A DNA stretch of 64,000 nucleotides. Origin: Paracentrotus lividus. Its lineage: Eukaryota; Echinodermata; Echinoidea; Camarodonta; Echinidae. Position numbers and translations under genes: made by a program. The notes below the pieces were generated by a model. The model was not told the origin of the DNA. It saw only the letters and a list, made by a program, of their open reading frames with translations, and did not search any database. Of this stretch, positions 24,801-34,271 are shown one piece after another (positions within the stretch are counted from its first letter, which is position 1; each line of letters starts with the position of its first letter). Location: positions 1,955,273-2,019,272 of the forward strand of contig CALNVZ010000174.1 in assembly GCA_940671915.1 (NCBI GenBank). The letters are read 5' to 3'.

Positions 24801-27800
24801 TGCTAGGTTTTGATGGAGGTTTGGACCAGACATTCCAGGTTCGTTTTAACCAGAAAGGTGGCAAGCAATATCAGTATGTTGATGTGGTACCTCCTGTTGC
24901 TACAACCTTCACAGTGACTAACCTCAATCCTAACTCTGAGTATGAATTCACAGTCAGAGGGCGCAATGCACAAGGAGATGGACCATATTACCTAGGCATC
25001 GTATCAGCTAAAACAGGCAGTAAGTTGGGTTCTGTGCAAACAATTTCCTTGCATCCATAGTCTGTATATTTCTGTGTTTTGTGGTTGATTCTATCAATAT
25101 AGGCCTATATCAATTTTATGATATGAACAAAATAATAATTCAAATTACTTGAAATTAAAATTGATTATTTGTGGTATGTACAACTGTTTTCACACATTAT
25201 GTTAAGATATGTTGTGTATTTGTGACAGAGTTTTCTTGTAATTTGACATGTATTTTTAATGTTTTCTCTTCCCTTGTGTTACAGTCAAACCTACAGAACC
25301 TCCTGTGGTTGTCCCTACACGTAAGTTAATCCATTTATTTTAACTCTTGTGCAAAGTTTCTTAACTTTTAATTTATTTTACATTTTCATGTTGCTAGTAG
25401 ATGAAATATTCATGTTATAGCATCCTTAGTGAGCTGCCAGAGGGATTACCACATCAAGTGTCGAGTATGAATGACAGTGCAGTAAAAATTCAAAACAACA
25501 TCTATGGTTGTGGTGATTTTGTACCCTAAGCTGTGTCATCTTCATTGTCTCTCATCTTTTGTTCTTAAATGTTGACTTTTGTTCTGTTTTGCTCTTATTT
25601 GGTTTGTTCTTCATTTTCCACTCATCTTTGAACCTCAGGATTGCTAGTAGGGAACATTCCTCTCTACATGGTTCTACTCTTCTCATTCCTGTGTATACTA
25701 AGCTGTGTCTTCATTAATATCTTCCTCTGCTGCTGTCTTGTCAAGCGAAGGGAGTCGAGGAAGAAGGTTGCCGGTAAGATATAATGTTAATACATTATAT
25801 TTCTAAAGCACTGTTAAGATTTAAAATATGCTCAAGGCAGTTTTACAAGATTACAAATACATGTGCAGCAAGAACTATTACAAAGATGAATGTTTGTCTT
25901 CAAAAATATGCGCAATATAAGAAGTAAGACTTGAGATTTGTATTAAAATCTTTCCAATGAATATAAGTTCTTCACATGCTGAAGCTCATCATCATCATTC
26001 GTTACCGTCAGTATTTTCCTTTCTGATGTGATCTTGGTGACTTTCTTCCTTCCTTGCATCTATTCTTGCTTTCAGTATCATCTTCACTCGGTCCAACTAG
26101 AACACTTTCTTTTCTCAGCATACCCTTCCATGATTATCTCTCTGATAATGGTGGATTGTACTACATGTGTATTTATGCTCTGGTCACAAGGGAATTTAGT
26201 GGAATTGAACACTAAACTTAAAACAAAATCCTGTCACAATCCTAACACTAACCCTACATCTTAGATGAAAACAAGAGATTATCAACTATCATTAAAATAA
26301 ATGTTGCCACACAAAATATCTCTCCACTTCTTTCCTGGCAGTAAAATCTTCTTCAATCAAGAAAACAACCGATGAAATAGAGCTGGTAAAACCAATGTAA
26401 GTTATTCTTTTTTTTCATAATTTTCTTCATTTCACTGTAAATATGTGCTCATTGCAATTTGAGGAGTATACTCTAAGCTTATAAATAATGAGCATAAAGA
26501 TTCACACAAATGATAAATGAATTTAATGCACCTAGTAATTACTCAATGTAAATTTATTTACGAGCCCTTTTCGTTAATAAGATAAAATTTTGAGTAAAAG
26601 GTGCTTTATTTCTATTATTCAATACAGAGATCATCCAGATAGCCCTGCTTACAGTGACTCAAATACTGATAACATGTCCCATCGATCTGATCATGACGAA
26701 CGTTATTCCTACGACAACATCAGCTACAATAGACGGCCTTACGATGAATACAGTGATGAACGATCAGAGAATTATGACCATTATGATGACCGTCAGCCAC
26801 CGATCTCAAGAGGGTCTGGATACTATAATAATTCAGCTTATCGACCGCCGTCCTATGCAGCTAGCTGGGACTCATATGGTAACATATTACTATACCTGAT
26901 AACAAAAATTTAGTGCCATACGAAGGAATTCTATTTTGCCAAGGTGGTTCAATGGAAAACTCCCCAATACATTTGAGTGAATCTTTTTCTTCTTTGGATT
27001 ATCCATTTTTTATATTTTCCCCCCAATATACAATGTACTTTTTTTTACATGAAATCAGATCTAGATTTGAATGTTTTTTTTTTTTTTCTCAACATACCTG
27101 TACCTTGTATTTACAGAACATATCCCGATCTGGGAATAAGAAGGGAGCCAATATTATTTTTTCCTAATCAAAGGTGCTAGTTAAGGGTTGTATTTTATAT
27201 TTGTGAACTAAACAGAAAGTCCATTCCCATTATAACTAGGGTTGGGCAAATAATTACTTTTTTCTGAGAAGTTATTTCAAACAAGTTGTTTCTATAGTCA
27301 AATTTGATGTAGAATCCAAAAATGACAATTATTTTTGTGTACGATGATGTCTGACGTCGCTAAAGTGCAAAAAAACCGAAATAGTGTATTTTGCCCATTC
27401 AACACACACTTTATAGGTATAAACCGTTTTGATTTTGTTTCTTTATGGATTTTGATGGTCTAAAAGCTCAAATCTGACCATTGTATCATGACCTAATATA
27501 CCTAGTATGTGTTACAGGTGTTATTTAGTGATTTTGATATGAGGTGATTTTTGCTCGATATTGACTGAAACCAACTACCAAGCTACACTAACAGTCAACT
27601 TAGGTAGGATTAATCATGTTGGATTAATCATGTTGGGTAACCTGACTCCCTAAATCCATATAAAAACGTAATAAAAGTGGTTTATACCTATAAAAAGTGT
27701 GATAATTGGGCAAAATACGCCATTTCGGCGGCCATTTTGGTTTTTTGCACTTTAGCGACGTAAGACGTCATCGTACGCAAAAATAATTGTCATTTTCAGT

Positions 27801-28343
27801 TTCTACATCAAATTTTACTATAGAAACAGCTCGTTTGAAAAGAAAAGTTGAGATTGGCCCAACCCTATTATAACATATACCTTGTTATGACAAGATCTTG
27901 CTATATATATATATATATATATATATAGGCACGATTGAACATGTGCTCATTTTGAAATGTGGACCTGGAGAATTGCCTTGTTATAACGTGATCTTGTTTG
28001 ATCTGTGCTTTATATAATGGGAGTGGACTGTACCCAATTTACATTTAATTTAACAACTTGATTAACTCATTGATACCAATGTACCTTCCTACCCTCCCCT
28101 CTTACAGAGAATCCACCAAGCACTGGCCTCTCTGAATCCCAGATCGATGACAATGAGGAGCAGGAGTATGCTGATATGCTACGACGTCAGCAGAAAGCTC
28201 AGTTCATGGTCCACGGTGGGGCACACCATCCCCCTACTGCACCCAGTCCTGTACCTAGTAGTCTGGGTAACTTTGTGCCCCTACCTAAAGGAGGCTCTGC
28301 CGCCCCTAGCCAGGTGGGTAGTGAGGAAGGGTACCTGGTTTAA
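5632..28343 (+). CDS. NPHS1: Nephrin orthologue, 22 coding exons, 1265 aa
   Basis: Single-pass Ig-superfamily adhesion receptor. In vertebrates nephrin forms the kidney slit diaphragm; the fly homologues Sns/Hibris act in nephrocytes and myoblast fusion. Coding exons: 5632-5713, 8682-8858, 14498-14635, 15174-15368, 15858-15992, 16496-16605, 16928-17108, 18020-18100, 18522-18743, 19158-19448, 19889-20026, 20629-20805, 21267-21551, 21961-22236, 23517-23825, 24244-24318, 24807-25019, 25285-25320, 25639-25773, 26342-26396, 26628-26878, 28108-28343. The sum is 3798 nt with an unbroken frame; human nephrin has 1241 aa. Layout: signal peptide 1-30, nine Ig domains (about 32-932), FN3 (933-1028), TM helix (about 1047-1071), cytoplasmic tail to 1265. 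Every Ig domain has its Cys pair and Trp. The diagnostic match is the FN3 block GFDGGL...YVDVVPP.ATTF, which lines up with vertebrate nephrin and not with Kirrel or hemicentin. Most introns are phase 1, as usual for Ig genes. Confidence 0.93.
5714..8681 (+). other. NPHS1 intron 1, no recognised content
   Basis: 3 kb of AT-rich intron with pyrimidine runs (6349-6370, 6895-6915) and short open frames of low complexity. No gene, transposon end or RNA was recognised. Confidence 0.6.
8682..8858 (+). CDS. NPHS1: NPHS1 exon 2: Ig1, N-terminal half
   Basis: Begins YSQQSFSTTPVDTEVVEGED, with Cys in VTLQCAV and Trp in VIIWSKDD, then the family phrase LPGYDRYSVTG seen at the same place in nephrin/Kirre Ig1. 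Acceptor TGATGCAG, donor GTAGGT, phase 1-1. Confidence 0.9.
10179..10603. mobile_element. CAGGGC-type MITE with TCACT duplication
   Basis: Left end CAGGGCACTACAAA, right end TTTGTAGAGGCCTG (inverted, imperfect), bracketed by TCACT (10174-10178, 10604-10608). Internal repeated word GGGCAAG(T/C)GAA in both orientations. The ends resemble hAT, but the visible duplication is 5 bp rather than 8. Confidence 0.65.
10984..11654. mobile_element. TGTCCCCGCCGA-ended element with internal tandem units
   Basis: Perfect 12-bp inverted ends at 10984-10995 and 11643-11654. The left end also forms a hairpin around CGAGTTCG (GTCCCC...GGGGAC), followed by a TCCG-rich tract. The body is about 3.5 tandem units of 148-157 bp beginning TGCTACTCCTTCGCC at 11093, 11241, 11398 and 11554, each with a TTTGACC-rich segment. 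Non-coding. Confidence 0.8.
11697..12020 (+). repeat. Two-copy tandem repeat
   Basis: Two units of about 155-165 bp: each has GTTATTAATGA, ACTTGGTTTCC, AAAGTTACATAGAACTATGT and an ATT run followed by TTGTTGTTGCTTGTCCT. The second copy starts near 11850. Confidence 0.8.
12030..12200 (+). repeat. T/A/G low-complexity tract
   Basis: TTTA/ATTT repeats followed by a run of about 30 T and 12 G. No function inferred. Confidence 0.85.
12890..13990. mobile_element. CTCGAG/GCTAGC-rich element around a minisatellite core
   Basis: Flanks of 240-290 bp are crowded with short palindromes: CTCGAG (12918, 12931, 12970, 13022, 13041; 13853, 13908, 13967) and TAGCTAGCTA, with AGCCCGATCAG on the left and its complement on the right, plus CGTCCACAT in both. 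The core is a tandem array. Exact termini and target duplication were not resolved. Confidence 0.5.
13140..13690 (+). repeat. Second pyrimidine-rich minisatellite array
   Basis: About 10 units of 50-55 bp of the form AATTCTTATGTATTTCTTTG plus TTTT(G)TCATTCTTTCATCTTC and TCTTCTCTC. It shares the core word with the array at 1600-2940, but its pyrimidine part differs. Confidence 0.9.
14498..14635 (+). CDS. NPHS1: NPHS1 exon 3: Ig1, C-terminal half
   Basis: Encodes EGNLVIQGAELGDDAEYRCH, the F strand of Ig1 with its second Cys (D.AEY.C). Acceptor CATCTAG, donor GTATGA, phase 1-1. It follows a 5.6 kb intron filled with repeats. Confidence 0.9.
15174..15368 (+). CDS. NPHS1: NPHS1 exon 4: Ig2, N-terminal half
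   Basis: Starts PPDPPMIDGY; Cys in TLPCNANNGKPAPDITWLKDG, very close to the KPAPDIT phrase of vertebrate nephrin Ig2. Donor GTCAGT, phase 1-1. Confidence 0.9.
15534..15605 (+). repeat. ATC microsatellite
   Basis: Imperfect (ATC)n run of about 70 bp in intron 4 of NPHS1. Confidence 0.95.
15858..15992 (+). CDS. NPHS1: NPHS1 exon 5: Ig2, C-terminal half
   Basis: Encodes STLTLNPEKEDNGISYGCQV, closing Ig2 with its second Cys, and ends in the interdomain strand YVTLNVL. Phase 1-1, donor GTAAGT. Confidence 0.9.
16496..16605 (+). CDS. NPHS1: NPHS1 exon 6: Ig3, N-terminal half
   Basis: Encodes PPRPPVITGYSAG and LHLQCTSLGGNPLAE, matching the PPVI..., C.. GGNPLA pattern of nephrin Ig3. Acceptor CACACAG, donor GTAAAT. 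Phase 1 in, phase 0 out, the only phase-0 intron in the gene; it cuts before the VYWYKN strand. Confidence 0.9.
16928..17108 (+). CDS. NPHS1: NPHS1 exon 7: Ig3, C-terminal half
   Basis: Encodes VYWYKNDERMDYSF and DNNAIYKCQATS, completing Ig3 with Trp and second Cys. Phase 0 in, phase 1 out, donor GTAAGT. Confidence 0.9.
17440..17615 (+). repeat. Dispersed TTCGCG-type repeat
   Basis: Ordered words GTGGTTTTATTTTCGCGA, GGAAATTTTCACTT, CTCGCGAATTCCCCA, and AAATATGTATGCGAAAA recur in the same order, on the opposite strand, at 53945-54165. A non-coding dispersed family. Confidence 0.65.
18020..18100 (+). CDS. NPHS1: NPHS1 exon 8: Ig4, first third
   Basis: Short 81-nt exon, FAPAYVNITGHENMVQSDAT and LTLKCTS. 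It gives the first Cys of Ig4. Phase 1-1, acceptor CTTCTTCAG, donor GTAAGG. Confidence 0.88.
18522..18743 (+). CDS. NPHS1: NPHS1 exon 9: Ig4, remainder
   Basis: Encodes ANSNPAASISWFTSGRQ, then ASVDYMCQATNQELYE; Trp and second Cys of Ig4. Phase 1-1, donor GTAAGT. Confidence 0.9.
18825..18862 (+). repeat. CT microsatellite
   Basis: TATCTCTCTC then uninterrupted CT, intron 9 of NPHS1. Confidence 0.9.
19158..19448 (+). CDS. NPHS1: NPHS1 exon 10: complete Ig5
   Basis: One exon carries the whole domain: LVCFAMGGNPLATLVWYKNG through DNGAEYSCNASNEATPVPLQ. The polypyrimidine tract before its acceptor is a CTC triplet repeat. Phase 1-1, donor GTGAGT. Confidence 0.92.
19889..20026 (+). CDS. NPHS1: NPHS1 exon 11: Ig6, N-terminal half
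   Basis: Encodes PPEAVTVSVDPPEAKEGDSV, then TIICESASSNPESEISWWRDG. The S.SNP..E..W phrase is typical of nephrin Ig6. Phase 1-1, donor GTAAGA. Confidence 0.9.
20629..20805 (+). CDS. NPHS1: NPHS1 exon 12: Ig6, C-terminal half
   Basis: Encodes TTRSRLMLDSVTSDNNGGVY and LCRAMSDLVVES, second Cys of Ig6. Phase 1-1, donor GTAAGT. Confidence 0.9.
20980..21018 (+). pseudogene. Relic of a duplicated Ig7 exon fragment
   Basis: Reads EQNPPDIIFTWNK against EANPPDITFTWNK in exon 13. Aligned without gaps to 21350-21388 it has about 31 of 39 bases identical, and the differences over the well matched part are C-to-T transitions. Neither splice site nor the rest of the domain is evident. Confidence 0.6.
21267..21551 (+). 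CDS. NPHS1: NPHS1 exon 13: complete Ig7 (equivalent of the vertebrate spacer)
   Basis: Encodes LALNCSAEANPPDITFTWNK through VGMYMCIASNSEGANNITAN. Both Cys and the Trp are present. In human nephrin the corresponding stretch, usually called the spacer between Ig6 and Ig7, lacks the Cys pair. A decayed copy of part of this exon lies in intron 12 at 20980-21018. Confidence 0.92.
21961..22236 (+). CDS. NPHS1: NPHS1 exon 14: complete Ig8
   Basis: Encodes GELVCEADANPKPANYITW and SGMYLCHADNGIPPADTKNI. The ADN/VDNG.PPA.. phrase aligns with vertebrate nephrin just upstream of its last Ig domain. Phase 1-1, donor GTGAGT. Confidence 0.92.
22577..23373. mobile_element. piggyBac-like MITE
   Basis: Inverted ends CCCTATTCTGA (22577-22587) and TCAGAATAGGG (23363-23373), directly bordered by TTAA on both sides (22573-22576, 23374-23377). 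TTAA plus CCCT ends is the piggyBac pattern. Inside each end is a G/C homopolymer block; the centre has a short TTATGTATTTC-type pyrimidine stretch (22925-23020). No transposase. Lies in NPHS1 intron 14. Confidence 0.8.
23517..23825 (+). CDS. NPHS1: NPHS1 exon 15: complete Ig9
   Basis: Encodes ALLRCRAEGAPLVQFNWFKG, YESRLIISQIDEIDDYGTYV and CKAYNDLGEARFEIQLE. It aligns with the membrane-proximal Ig domain of vertebrate nephrin. Phase 1-1, donor GTAAGT. Confidence 0.92.
24244..24318 (+). CDS. NPHS1: NPHS1 exon 16: FN3 domain, first strands
   Basis: 75 nt encoding PPEAPSNLQVVNIAHDSVTL and NWTK. It is the A and B strands of the fibronectin III domain (Pro-rich start, conserved Trp). Phase 1-1. 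Confidence 0.92.
24807..25019 (+). CDS. NPHS1: NPHS1 exon 17: FN3 domain, remainder
   Basis: Encodes GFDGGLDQTFQVRF, YQYVDVVPPVATTFTVTNLN and PNSEYEFTVRGRNAQGDGP. The GFDGGL and YVDVVPP.ATTF blocks are the strongest signature of nephrin in this gene. Phase 1-1, donor GTAAGT. Confidence 0.95.
25285..25320 (+). CDS. NPHS1: NPHS1 exon 18: juxtamembrane linker micro-exon
   Basis: 36 nt encoding IKPTEPPVVVPT, a Pro-rich stalk before the membrane. Acceptor TGTTACAG, donor GTAAGT, phase 1-1. Supported by frame continuity and position rather than by homology. Confidence 0.8.
25639..25773 (+). CDS. NPHS1: NPHS1 exon 19: transmembrane helix
   Basis: Encodes IPLYMVLLFSFLCILSCVF and INIFLCCCLV, about 25 hydrophobic residues, followed by the stop-transfer cluster KRRESRKK. 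The cysteines at the inner leaflet (CCC) could be palmitoylated (inference). Confidence 0.92.
26342..26396 (+). CDS. NPHS1: NPHS1 exon 20: proximal cytoplasmic tail
   Basis: 55 nt encoding KSSSIKKTTDEIELVKP. Phase 1 in, phase 2 out; the AT left over joins A of exon 21 to give Ile. Acceptor CCTGGCAG, donor GTAAGT. Confidence 0.85.
26628..26878 (+). CDS. NPHS1: NPHS1 exon 21: tyrosine-rich cytoplasmic tail
   Basis: Encodes a polar, Tyr-rich segment: RYSYDNISYNRRPYDEYSDE, YDHYDDRQPP, GYYNNSAYRPPSYAASWDSY. Motifs YDNI and YDEY resemble the YDxV/YDxP sites through which vertebrate nephrin, once phosphorylated by Src-family kinases, binds Nck SH2 domains. Here that function is inferred. Phase 2 in, phase 1 out. 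Confidence 0.9.
27237..27867. mobile_element. TAGGGTTGGGC MITE with long inverted arms
   Basis: Ends TAGGGTTGGGC and its complement, bracketed by TTATAAC (27230-27236, 27868-27874). The arms are complementary over about 190 bp, including GACGTC..TAAAGTGCAAAAAA and TTATAGGTATAAACC. The ends suggest hAT, whose 8-bp duplication could be one base short here. In NPHS1 intron 21. Confidence 0.75.
27902..27927 (+). repeat. AT microsatellite
   Basis: Thirteen TA units next to the MITE in intron 21. Confidence 0.95.
28108..28343 (+). CDS. NPHS1: NPHS1 exon 22: C terminus and stop
   Basis: Encodes ENPPSTGLSESQIDDNEEQE, YADMLRRQQKAQF, a Pro-rich stretch HHPPTAPSPVPSS, and ends EEGYLV then TAA at 28341. 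The final hydrophobic triplet is like human nephrin (GHLV) and fits a class II PDZ ligand pattern. Confidence 0.9.
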
Positions 28344-30740
28344 CCCTAGAGAATACAATCCACTCCCGAAGGATGTCTTTGTACTAGATTGTGAGTTGCC
28401 GCTGGGTAAATCTCTCTTTCAGCTCAAGAATAATTCAAACCTGTCCTTGATATAGATGGAAAGTCTATCCTAACAAAGTTGATGGTGGACTCTATATTTG
28501 GCATATGAGTAGCAGAAGGTTCATGTATTTTGTATAGTTTTCCTTTTGAAGTTATTTTTTATTAATGATAGTCCAACAATTCTACAAGGATGCAATGACA
28601 AAGAGTGAGCCTTGATACATGTAGTTAATAGTTGTTAGCTCAAACAAATGTGTTCACAGTGTATCAAAGTGAGCACAAAACCAGGGACTTATATAAATAA
28701 CAGCAACTTATTATAACTTGATGCATTAGCTAAAATAGGGCCATATCTAACTTGAAACCATATGTGCCTTAGTATCAATGTATGTTGATATAATTTTTGT
28801 CTGTGAATATGGATCTAATACAAATGTTTTCATATTGAATATGTACTATTTGTCAAATATTTTGCCGTTGAACTTCCATTTGTGAATTATGGTTGCACAT
28901 TGTTCAAAAAAGAATTTGTGCACATTTGTATCTGTGTTTTAAGCTTGCTAGGTAGCTTGCCATAATGATATGCTGCCGGCTAAATGCTTTGCCAAGGTTT
29001 TTCTTCTTGCCATTACATTACCCTTTCAGAAAGGGAAGTATATATGAAGAGCTTCATTCCAAAAGGTACTACCTCTGCTTTTTTTTTTAATTGAGTTATT
29101 GATATCACACCATTATTCAGGTAGCTACCTTTCTTTGAATGACACTGTTTGACACCGTTTACCTCAATTTTAAAAGCAGCCAATTGAAAAATACCCTTTC
29201 TAATATCACTTTTCCATCTACATTGTTGTATTTTTGTAGAAAATGTCAAAAACAAATGCGTTTTCCTCAGAAGTAACAAAGATTGGTGTAGTACCGTTGG
29301 AACGGAGCTCTTTATAGAGCTAGACAAGTGTATTAGCACTACCCTGAAACTGCCTTTCAGGGCAGTGTTCAAGTTCAATAGTCATTAGTACAAATTAATC
29401 AACATGTTGCCGATCTTGTCCTTTTTATGGTTTCATGAAACGCTGCTCTGGCTTTCAAAAACAATAGTTTAGTACAAACTTCAAAAGAATGATTTGACCT
29501 AGTGAAGTGGGTTCTCATGGGAGAAAAGCTATTACAATGTTATTGCCGTAAAATGTCCTAATGAAGCTAGATTTAGAACACAATGATAAAATAATTCAAA
29601 AGAAAATTTTGAACATTTCAAACATCACATTCCTACAACAAATACATATACATGTATAAAATCTTGATGTATTCTAATGTATGTACTGTTTGCAGAACCA
29701 AAGAAAATTATATGCTACACAGTTACTCCTATCTATATTAATTATGTATATTTACATTAATGGTACTTGACCAAAAGCATGTGTTTTTAAAACCTAATTA
29801 CTGTATGTTGGGTCACTTTGCCTTGACAGCAATAATAATCTTTATTATCATTTCCGAGCAATTTTATTGTTGATAATAAAAAATGTAATTATTCTTTTAA
29901 ATTTTCATGAAGAAATGTTTTGAGAAATAATTGTAAATTGTATTTTTGCTGGAACGTCTGAGTTCCAGTCAAAGCACTTAAATAGACCAAGTATTTGCAT
30001 CAATTGTTGTATTAACCTTAAACTTTGTGACAGTTCGCATTTATACTTTCATGACAAAACTAAAATGTGAAAAATTTATGTCCCATACAATTTTATGTTG
30101 TATATATATATGTTATTGTAGTTTTTTTCTCATCATATATTATCCATATTATTTTATATCAAGTGTAATATTACATGTAGGTGTTATTAGAGACTCCACT
30201 GGCAAGAAGAAACAGGACAGAATTCAAATGGTTATAGATCTAAAAGAATCATTACAATAAAACACATTCATCCAAACAATTGGTCGTTATGTAACGATGC
30301 TAAATTTGCTTGTTCTTGCCAAAGATAACCCCATTCTCTTCGTGTCATATTTTACATTAAAAAAAGAAACCTTTTCAGCTGTCATCTACTTCCATTTGCG
30401 AAACGATATATATATTTTTTGTAAATACATTATAGTGTCTTGCCAACATGTATCAGTATTTTGTACTTCATATGTAAAATCTAATACCTAATCAAATTTC
30501 TGTAATTTGCGAGTATTTATTCTATGAAAATTACAGGTTCATAAGTCTTCCCCATGTTCACCAACGTTACATTATTCATCAAAAATCATTGAAATTTAAA
30601 AGGAACATAGTTGTATTTTTTGTGTATTATTCTTCCCTTTCAATAATCTTTCATAAAAATCCTACCTTTAAATGTTGTTTACTGTGGTGATTTTTTTTTT
30701 GTATACTTTCAATAAAAAGAAAAACAAAATTGATGTGCTC
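28344..30740 (+). other. NPHS1: Probable NPHS1 3' UTR
   Basis: AT-rich sequence with no coding signal after the TAA. Candidate polyadenylation signals AATAAA are at 30256 and 30711. The latter is followed within 40 bases by a GT-rich stretch (TGTGCTCTGTACATGTATGT), so it is the preferred end. Extent is inferred. Confidence 0.4.
30711..30716 (+). terminator. Candidate polyadenylation signal of NPHS1
   Basis: AATAAA with a downstream GT-rich region; the first such combination after the stop codon. AATAAA at 30256-30261 is an alternative. Confidence 0.35.
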
Positions 30741-33700
30741 TGTACATGTATGTGATACATTATGATGTGCTACTTTAGCGAAGATTTTTTGCCTGGGTCT
30801 TTTAAACCTTCGAAAAAGGAATCCAAAATCAAACGCTCATGTCTCTTACACAAAACCTGCAAACATGTTACATTGTATTTTGGGCAGTTTACCAGATTAA
30901 TTTCATCATCTTCATCTTCATCTTTCACTGCAATATTTTCAATGATGCTGAGGACCTTGCTCAGGACCAAGGTAATTATCTCATTTGAATGAAATCTTTG
31001 AATGAAAATAGTGCATTCTTGAAATTAAAATTGAAAACAAAACCAGGAAAATTGCCTTGTATTTCACCATTACAATGGGTGTAGACTGTAGTACTTTCAA
31101 GTTTCAAATCAATGAGAGAAAAAGTTGTTATTATTAAAGATTTAATAAATTTAATAATGACCAACGTATAAGATTTGAAATTCAAATACATACTAACCCA
31201 ACAAAAATAACAAAACCAAATATGTTAAAACAGTTAAATCAAAGATTGGAATACAAGTCCAACATAGCAATGAAACTTGGTATCGAGTAAAAGAAAAAAA
31301 TCCACATGCAATTCCTGGAAAAAGGATACTTCCAAGATTAATATCTCAACAATGAGATACAATACATCTGAATAAACATAACTCCTCTTCCATGTATTTT
31401 CTAGACCAAGAGATTCAACTCTTATCTTCAAATCAATTAAGTTATTCTTTAACAATGTATGAAATCTACTTAATAAGATGTACCTGTATGTACACTACTC
31501 TCAAAAGTTGGATCTCTTTTTACTTAAACACCCTGTATACAAGTCTAGCAGTGCAGATAAACACAAATCATGCTTTCTCCTCACAACATGTATTTTGATA
31601 TACACCTGAATAATAAAATAACAGTGATATAAATAGTTCATCAAAGAGAAAATATGTACATTACAAAAACAAACTGCAATTTTTAAGAGCAATGACAAAC
31701 AAGGCTAGGGAGAACCAGGAACATTACATTTTAAAATTTTACTTATTTTAAAAACATGATCTGACCTCCATGTACATGTATCATAATCATTTTGAAAGAG
31801 CTAAAAGTGTGTAAACCTGATATTTATATAAAACAGGGTTTGAACGGGTGTTTTGAGTATACGTGTACAAAAGCAAGAAACCACATGTGCATGTAAATGC
31901 ATGTACAGTATACTCCTGTTATACCAAGGTGCTTAGGACCACATTAATCAACTCCAACAAAATACTGTGATACAGAACATATACATGTAAGTACATAAAC
32001 ACATGTGCACTTGTGTACAAGTGGGACTAAGAGAATGATCTCATTCAAACAGATTCTAATGTATCCATGCTCAATATAATGGGAGTAGACTGTAGGCCTA
32101 CTGTCGTATGACAATATACAGTATACTAATAATTCTATTATCAATGGGATTTTCTTGTACGGGTGATACACACAGATCGTTAATGGTTATGCACCGTTCA
32201 TGCCGTAAGCTCCGGCGAGCGGACACTAAGCAAAGGTCTCAAACAACCGTTACTTTATGTTTCTTTCAAACACTTTCACTAAAATTCACCAGAAATCATG
32301 AAAGGAATATCACAAGATCTCTCACACATATCTTTTAGTGCAATGTGGACAACATGAGACTATATTTGATCAGTTTTATGCCAATTCCTTTTTTGTTACC
32401 AAAACTATACACCAGGTTTAAATGTAATTCTAAAATGTTTGTAATCTAATCTCAAGATGTTTCTTCGTATGGAAGACGCTAGATTAAAGGCAAAAGACAG
32501 GCAGCCTTTACTCGGGAATTAATATAAGTAGTACAATTTTAACAGTGGTAGATCCAGGCAGGGGGCACAAGCCCCTTCTATTTTTTGAGAATCACAATTT
32601 TGACCATACACGTTTATGAAACTTTATCTCGACAGATATTTGAATGTAATAATAAGAATGGATTATAATAATACTCCATGAAAAAACAAATGGTGAAGGC
32701 AATAATATCACAACTAAAAACAACTATAATATTAATAGGTTTGGTCAGAATAATTTTTCAGCAGGTTGCAATTTCCTATATAAATCTAAATCATACAAAC
32801 TGAAAAGGGAAACAGGTATGATAAAGATGTTAAATATTATGTCTGACTATATATTGTAGCGATGTGCAAAATGTATCCCCTGCAGCAATAAACTTTTTAC
32901 AATGGTGCCAGAGGTGTCGATACTAACAGACATGGCGGGGTAAACTTGAAATTCCCATTATACACCAGATTGTCATGTTTTTTAAATAAATAATCCCAGC
33001 TTCTTTTATAGCACTCCTCATACCCACCATGGAATTCAGGTGAAATTTTTGCAAATTATTTCAGCGAATTATGGAATATAAATAATTCAGACTGAGGGGG
33101 GGGGGGGGGTTCCTTTTTAAAGGCCATTGTCAACATAAATATTTCAGTATGAAAAAGAAACACCTTCAATGGAATATACAATACAGACTGCTAAAAGGAA
33201 TTTCAGTTATTTTTTCATAATGTATGAGAAGAATGTAGTGATTTCATAAATGGGATTAAATACAATTTCTGATAAGCATGAAATTCATATCGCCTAAATT
33301 TATCAGCCTACACTATGAAACATAGAGCACAAATGAGGTTTAAAAGAAATCTGCTTTCTTATGATGTGATAACACAAAAGGGAATACAGAATAATCTATA
33401 CTTGTTCACATCACAAATGACATTTTTTAAAACAAGGGTCAAAACTCCTTTCGTCTCTCCTATGCTTGATCATATGGTATCAATACAAGAATAAAGAATT
33501 GCTGTACTTGAAAATTAGAACAAAACTTAATACTAATAATTCTGGATTCTTATCAATGGACATTTTAAAAGGGGTATCACTGTTTATGATTCACCCAAGG
33601 TTAATTTTGTGCATTTGATTCAACAATTATAAACTGGTCAGAATAAGCGTATTAATACAACCTGTACAACCCACTATAAGGGAAAAAAAGTTCTACGTCT

Positions 33701-34271
33701 ACATAATGCAAAAATAGAGCACAAATCTAGTCTTCATACAAATAGTAGAATAACACATTTTTTGGGTAAACTTCTGATGCAGAAAGAGTTCCAATGGTTC
33801 TCCACGTATTTCATTTATGACAGCAGCATAATAATATACCATTGGATGAATATGATATTTACCAATTCTGACATAATTTGTTGATATATAGTTTGAATTC
33901 TCTATGAATTTGTGGTTTTACCACGACAATGAAATCTACTACACTGTAATACACAGCACACCCATACACCAAATTTGTTAATATAATATACACATACATG
34001 TACCTTAAATTCTCTATGAAATTGTGGTTTTACCATACAATTTAATCTACTTCTGTAGTGCATAAAGAGTACATGGATTTATCTACAATACATACAAATG
34101 TATAATTGTATTGTGATGTTTTATACAACAATGTTCCCCCAAAACCCTATGTACAAGATCACAACAAATTAGAATAGTGTGAATGAAAAATAGTTGGGTT
34201 ATTTCAACAAGAATTGTAACACGATGTCTTTTCACACAGTACAGCTGCCTTTGAAAGTTAGTGATCTGTGG

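Larger units (their letters stand above)
23826..26627 (+). other. NPHS1 introns 15-20, no recognised content
   Basis: Short AT-rich introns separating the FN3, linker, transmembrane and tail exons. No transposon ends or RNA genes seen. Confidence 0.5.

Noticed and set aside
8682-25019. Gene 1 as Kirrel, hemicentin or another Ig protein
   Set aside because: Kirrel has five Ig domains and no FN3; hemicentin is secreted and much longer. Nine Ig plus one FN3 with GFDGGL and YVDVVPP fits nephrin.
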